Assembly (NCBI GenBank): GCA_947095535.1
Contig: OX352773.1
Location: forward strand, 266,158,515 to 266,222,514
Direction of reading: 5' to 3'
DNA from: Poecilobothrus nobilitatus
Taxonomy: Eukaryota; Arthropoda; Insecta; Diptera; Dolichopodidae
DNA: 64,000 nucleotides
The translations under genes and the position numbers were made by a program. Shown one piece after another: positions 58,603-64,000 of this stretch. The notes beneath the pieces are model-generated. The model was not told where the DNA came from. It searched no databases and saw only the letters and a program-made list of their open reading frames with translations. Each line of letters starts with the position of its first letter. Position 1 is the first letter of the stretch.

Positions 58603-61508
58603 CGAGGAAGAGTGCAGTAGAGTAGACTATGTCAACTCTGGGATACTCGTATAAACGTAATATATTCTGTTTCTATATAACTTGATCATCTTTTAAACAA
58701 TTTCAGATATTCTAAATTTACCGAAATATATTTATGACGATTACCGAAATATATTTATGTAAATTGTGGAGTTGTATGACAGCTACCAAAATCTATTGCA
58801 CCAGTACAACCAAATTTTACAGAAGTAGTTGCCATAAAACTTTATCATCATTTGCAAGATTTCAGACGTCTTAGCTTCATTAAGTTCCAAGAGATGCAAG
58901 AAGCCTGAACCGGCTGCTCTAGACCAAGCAAATTTTACAAAAGTTATTGGCATGTAACTCGACACCTCTTTACTAAATTTCAGATTCCTAGCTTCAGTAG
59001 ACACTGATTTATTATACCCGTATGAACTATGTTCAAGGGTATAATAAATTTGCCATTACGTTTGTGACACCTTAAAGGAGTCGAGCTAGATATAGTGTCA
59101 AAGGTATGGATCGGCTCAGAATCGAATTCTGAGTCGATTAAGCCATGTACGTCCGTCCGTCCGTCCGCACGATAACTCAAAAAATAAATGAGCTAGGGGG
59201 CTGAAATTTTTTTTACGTCACTTTTGCAAAATTGTTAGTTTTGCTATTTAAATCCAACATTTTCGGTCGCCGGGTTCGAGTAGCTGCCATACAACTTCTA
59301 TCTTTATATAGAAATAACTCAGTATCTATTCAAGCTAGGTTTCTGCAATTTTGCAAATGATGATCAAGTTTTATGGCAACAACTTCTGTAAAATTTGGTT
59401 GTACTGGTGCAGCGGGTTCGGGTAGCTGCCATACAACTTCTCCGTTTAAATGAGAATAACTCAGTGTTTATTGAAGCTAGGAATCTGAAATTTAGTAAAG
59501 AGGTGTCGAGTTACATGCCAACAACTTTTGTAAAATTTGGTTGGTCTAGAGCAGCCGGTTCAGACTTCTTGCACCTCTTGGAACCTAATGAAGCTAGGCG
59601 TCTGAAATTTTGCAAATGATGATCAAGTTTTATGGCAACAACTTTTGTAAAATTTGGTTGTGGTGGTGCGGCGGGTTCGGGTAGCTGCCATACAACTTAT
59701 CCGGTTAAATGAGAATAACTCAGTGTTTATTGAAGCTAGGAATCTGAAATTTAGTAAAGAAGTGTCGAGTTATATGCCAACAACTTTTGTAAAATTTGTT
59801 TGGCCTAGAACAGCCGGTTCAGGCTTCTTGCACCTCTTGGAAGTTAATAAAGTTAGGCGTCTGAAATCTTGCAAATGATGATCAAGTTTTATGGCAACAA
59901 CTTCTACAAAATTTGGTTGTGCTGGTGCGACGGGTTCGGGTAGCTGCCATACAAAATCTCTTTTTAAATGAAAAGAACTCAGTGTCCGTCCGCACGATAA
60001 CTCAAAAAATTGAGGAGCTAGGAGGCTGAAAATTTTTTTACGTCACTTTTGTAAAATTGTTAGTTTTGCTATTTAACTCCAGCATTTTCTGTCCCCGGGT
60101 TCGGGTAGCTGCCATACAACGTCTTTCTTTAAATAGAAATAACCCAGTGTCTGTTCAATCTAGGTATCTGAAATTTTGCGAATGATGATCAAGTTTTATG
60201 GCAACAACTTCTGCAAAATTTGGTTGTGGTGGTGTGACGGGTTCGGGTAGCTGCCATACAAAATCTCTTTTTAAATGAAAGAACTCAGTGTCCGTCCGCA
60301 CTATAACTCAAAAAATAGAGGAGCTAGGAGGCTGAAAATTTTTTTACGTTACTTTTGTAAAATTGTTAGTTTTGCTATTTAACTCCAGCATTTTCGGCCG
60401 CCGGGTTCGAGTAGCTGCCATACAACTTCTCTTTTTAAATGAAAATAACTCAGTGTTTATTGAAGCTAGGAACCTGACATTTTGCGAATGATGATCAAGT
60501 TTTATGGCAACAACTTATGCAAAATTTGGTTGTGGTGGTGCGACGGGTTCGGGTAGCTGCCATACAACTTCTCTTTTTAAATGAAAATAACTCAGTGTCC
60601 GTCCGCACGATAACTCAAAAAATAAAGGAGTTAGCAGGCTGAAATTTTTTTTACGCCACTTTTACAAAATTGTTAGTTTTGCTATTTAACTCCAGTATTT
60701 TCGGCCGCCGGGTTCGAGTAGCTGCCATACAACTTCTTTCTTTAAATGGAAATAACCCAGTGTCTATTCAATCTAGGTATCTGAAATTTTGCAAATGATG
60801 ATCGAGTTTTATGGCAACAACTTCTGTAAAATTTTGTTGTGATGATATGACAGGTTCGGATAGTTGCCATACAACTTCTCTTCTTAAATGAAAATAACTC
60901 AGTGTCTATTGAAGCTAGCTATCTGAAATTTAGTGAAAAAGTGTCGAGTTGCATGCCAAAAACTTTTGTAAAATTTGATTGGTCTAAAGCAGCCGGTTCA
61001 GGCTTTTTGCATTTCTTGGAACTTAATGAAGCTAGGCGCAATAGATTCGGGTAGCTATCATACAACTCCACAATTTACATAAATATATCTCTGTAGTTCG
61101 GTACTAAAACTCTGAATGTTTTTAAAAGATGATCAAGTTTTATAGAAACAGGATATATTACGTTCATACGGGTATCCCAGAGTTGACACAGTCTACTCTA
61201 CTGCACTCTTCCTCGTTTTTATTTAAAAAAAGAAGTTGTAGGACAGCTACTCAAACCCGGCGGCCGAAAATGCTGGAGTTAAATAGCAAAACTAACAATT
61301 TTGCAAAAGTGACGTAAAAAAAATTTCAGCCTCCTAGCTCCTTTATTTTTTGAATTGACGGGCGGACAGACGTACATGGCTTAATCGATTCAGAATTCGA
61401 TTCTAAGCCGATCATACCTTTGGCACTATATCTAGCTCAACTCCTTTAAGGTGACACAAACGTAATGGCAAATTTATTTAACCCTTGAACATAGTTTATA
61501 CGGGTATA
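58603..61508 (-). mobile_element. Helentron-like element, family A, minus strand, split by insertion
   Basis: The 3' half is 58603-59012 (CGAGGAAGAGTGCAG...) and the 5' half is 61216-61508 (…TTATACGGGTATA). The two halves are contiguous in the family consensus; the interruption falls in the internal repeat between ACACTGA-TTTAT and ATTTAAA-AGAAGTTG. The intervening 59013-61215 is a complete plus-strand member of the same family. Confidence 0.85.
59013..61215 (+). mobile_element. Helentron-like element, family A, long copy nested in another family A copy
   Basis: TATACCCGTATGAAC at 59013, GTCCGTCCGTCCGTCC near 59150, then two ~259-bp internal repeats. Three ~305-310-bp units follow, each repeating CAGTGTCCGTCCGCAC + GATAACTCAAAAAAT + GGAGGCTGAAA (59980, 60290 and 60595). 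A further repeat follows, with GTTCATACGGGTATCCC and CTTCCTCG at 61215. It is the longest family A copy (2.2 kb). The short open frames inside are repeat translations. Confidence 0.9.
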
Positions 61509-61920
61509 AAGATGGACCCAGCTGGTCTACCGAAGTAGCTAATAAAAGTTGTAGAAGTAGTTAATATGATTCTTCGTTAAGCTTTGAAAAATAAAAGTTG
61601 AATTATCGGAACTACGATTATAAATATTTTCTGATATTTCCACACAAATATTAAATTTACTAAGAGATTTGATACAAAGACGTGATAACATGTCAATATT
61701 GAATCTTTAAAAAAAAACTTTAGGAAGCAATTTTATCAAATTTTAGGAGTGTTTCAGCATTACTTGGACTCTTCAGTAGGCTTTGTAATGTTGTTTTACC
61801 TAGCCAATATTTTAAAATTTTCCATTAATCTTATATTTTGCAGATGATTTTGATAAAATCAACAAATATATTTTAGAATATATAGGTGAGGTGATACGAT
61901 AAATAGGTGGTTTTAAAATA
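61509..61920. other. No gene seen
   Basis: A less AT-rich start (GGACCCAGCTGGTCTACC) but no open frame of note. Confidence 0.3.
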
Positions 61921-62385
61921 AAGACTGTGTCAATTCTAGCATATCCACACGAACAAAATAATATTATGCTGTTTCGAACAAATTTAATCATTTTTTACAA
62001 AATTTTAGATTTCTATCTTAAACAACATAAACATGCACTGTAACAACATAAATTGCACAGTTATAAGACAACTACCTGAATCGGTTGTGGTAGACCAAAC
62101 TAGATCAATAGTTGTTAAGGTCATTATGGTCATAAAACTTAATTTATTTTGACAAATTGTTTGAATTAGATAATAAGTTGTTCTTACATAAAAAAATAAA
62201 AGTTGAAAGTTATATAAAAATGGAATAGTAAAATTTTTCAGAATTCTAGCTTAATTCTGTTTTCAGTACGGATAAACCGACGCAAATAGTTAGTTCTATC
62301 TTGAACAAGAATATATATATTTTTACATATCTATCTCGTCAGCTTTGAGGTGTCACATACGGCATGGTAAATTTATTAGACCAAA
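61921..62385 (-). mobile_element. Helentron-like element, family A, old degraded copy
   Basis: AGACTGTGTCAATTCTAGCATA near the left edge, ACAACTACCTGAATCGGTTGTGG in the middle and GAGGTGTCACATACGGCATGG on the right match the family A order on the minus strand with many substitutions and no GTCC block. Confidence 0.65.
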
Positions 62386-64000
62386 AATGAAATATTTTGT
62401 GAACATGTTGGAATAAAAGAAATGTTTTGGATTGTTTGTTCATTAAAATGATCAAAGAGAAAATAAAACATAAACAAAGAAACAAATAAAATTGATCAAA
62501 AGAATTTTGTCATTAATTATTATGTATGACAAATTGGTCCTCAACACAATCATTGTACATCTATTTATTTATGTACATTTATTTATTTATATTTTACAAT
62601 ATTTTATTGTATTGCGTATTTGCAGATTCTACTTTCGATATTTATTCTTCTGTAAACTAAATTCTAGTCATGTCAACCACCTATATGACTTGTTTTCTCG
62701 TCTCTTTCGCCAAACATTACTTTGTTAACTAAAATTGTTTATTATTCCATATAATATAGGAAATATTTTAATTTTATTGATGAACTACGTAAAGTTTTAA
62801 GCCGGAACAACAATCCCTTCATAATATTCCTAATCTTACGATTTTGTGTAATTCCATATCATATTTTAAACTTTTGCAAAGCTCTGTTTAAGTCTTTTTT
62901 AACTCACTATTGAGAAAAATTTGTAGAGAAAAATAAATTAAATTTGAAAACGGTGAATTTAATAGAGGAACTCTGTACAAATTTTAAATTCAAATTAATG
63001 TTTTAACATTAATATTTGTGGGAATATTATATTATGTTTTTTTGATATATAAATTAAAATACTGATTTTAATACAATAACAATAGTAACTGGAAATGCTT
63101 TTATTTATACTACTATTATATATTTATTTCATACAGTTTTTAATGTTATATGTATCTTGTTCTTATAATTAATAGTCGTAATTAGCTCAGAAGGTTTTAT
63201 TTGAAATTTGATTATTTCTTATCTTTTATATTAAACAAATAACCTAAAATTCGAACTTATCACCTTTCATTCTTCTTACTTTCTAACTTTCATTCATGAA
63301 CAGTTAATTCTAATTAATATCAATATTTACCTAATTTTGTTTTTGACAAATGAGAATGTCAAATTTGAAATGACATGACATGTAATTATTTGTTTTTTTT
63401 TTATATCAGATTTACAATTGGAATCATAAACTGAAAAAATTAAAATTTTATATGAATTCAATTTATTTTAACTAAAATTTGAAAATAAATACCCGTTCAT
63501 AACATTTTCTCTTTCTTACTTTATTTCCATATTTCTTCATCGTGAATAATTATTATACATATCTGTAATTAGTTATTCTTGATCAATTTTCCAGCAATTC
63601 ACACTTTTATTTGTTAAATGATGAAATATGATTTTGTTTAGAAAATTAATCTTTTTTTTTTTTTTAAGTTTTAAGAAATAAAATCGGGAAATTTATATTA
63701 AATTAAGTCCTAAAAATATTTTATACAAAAATATATTTTCTGTGTTCAAAACTGTGAAATTGAAAAAAAAAAAAAAATAAAAAAGGTACACCAATACATA
63801 CAAAATAAAAATTATATTATATGAATAAATAATTTTTCTAAGCTTCCTATTAAAGACACGAAGGATTTATAGATTTAGGATGTACCAAAACAGTATACGT
63901 GATATAATACTTTTACAAATGTTTATATTATATAAGTAAGTAAATTTATTAAAATTTGATTTCTTGATAAGAATTTTAAATTAAAAAATTCTATACATTT
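62386..64000. other. AT-rich DNA, no gene seen
   Basis: No coding signal, RNA gene or recognisable repeat in the last 1.6 kb; only A/T runs. Confidence 0.4.

Overview
This window looks like euchromatic, very AT-rich nuclear DNA from an insect, most likely a higher fly (Diptera, Brachycera). The reasons are an insect-type odorant receptor (7tm_6 family) with short 55-65 bp GT-AG introns, a Tc1/mariner-superfamily element with TA target duplication, non-LTR retrotransposon remnants, tRNA-derived SINE-like repeats, and many copies of rolling-circle, Helentron-like repeats that resemble Drosophila DINE-1/INE-1 (palindromic 5' end, GTCC microsatellite, central tandem repeats, 3' stem-loop, insertion into T runs). 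I see no rRNA, CRISPR array, operon or bacterial-style gene. Alignments were done by eye, so repeat edges are usually good to about 5-30 bases.

Left third (1-19.2 kb): an imperfect tandem segmental duplication. Unit 1 (1 to about 10.8 kb) and unit 2 (about 11.6 to 19.2 kb) each carry, in the same order, a dead non-LTR reverse transcriptase (+), a dead RNase H fragment (-), an odorant receptor gene (-) and a conserved non-coding block. The unit 2 receptor (15603-17124, minus) can be assembled into an intact 7-exon, 386-codon gene. The unit 1 receptor (5041-6491, minus) has all the same exons but has lost about 71 bp covering the end of exon 2 and its splice donor. The units differ by insertions made after duplication: a chimeric Helentron-like element and a complete but decayed mariner-like element in unit 1, and about 2 kb of repeats in unit 2.

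Middle and right (19.2-64 kb): no confident host gene. I group the mobile DNA into families. Family A has TATACCCGTATGAAC ends (10 copies, one inserted inside another). Family B has a GCACATTT palindrome at its 5' end (6 copies). Family C has TATACCCTACAC ends (2 adjacent copies with near-perfect 3' stem-loops). A long composite repeat with a tRNA-like head and ATT/AAT microsatellites occurs twice, in opposite orientation (26.8-27.6 and 45.0-45.8 kb). There are also a foldback element (51.3-51.7 kb) with a half copy at 35.2 kb, a 1.04-kb direct duplication (46.8-48.6 kb), several tRNA-like sequences, and long stretches of AT-rich DNA with microsatellites.

The only protein I would call functional is the unit 2 odorant receptor. 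The other protein-like segments are broken transposon genes, repeat-derived open frames or unproven short candidates. The most informative biology is (1) recent duplication and decay of a receptor gene and (2) the family of rolling-circle-like repeats, whose ends can be read from a paralogous empty site, from self-nesting and from a head-to-tail junction.
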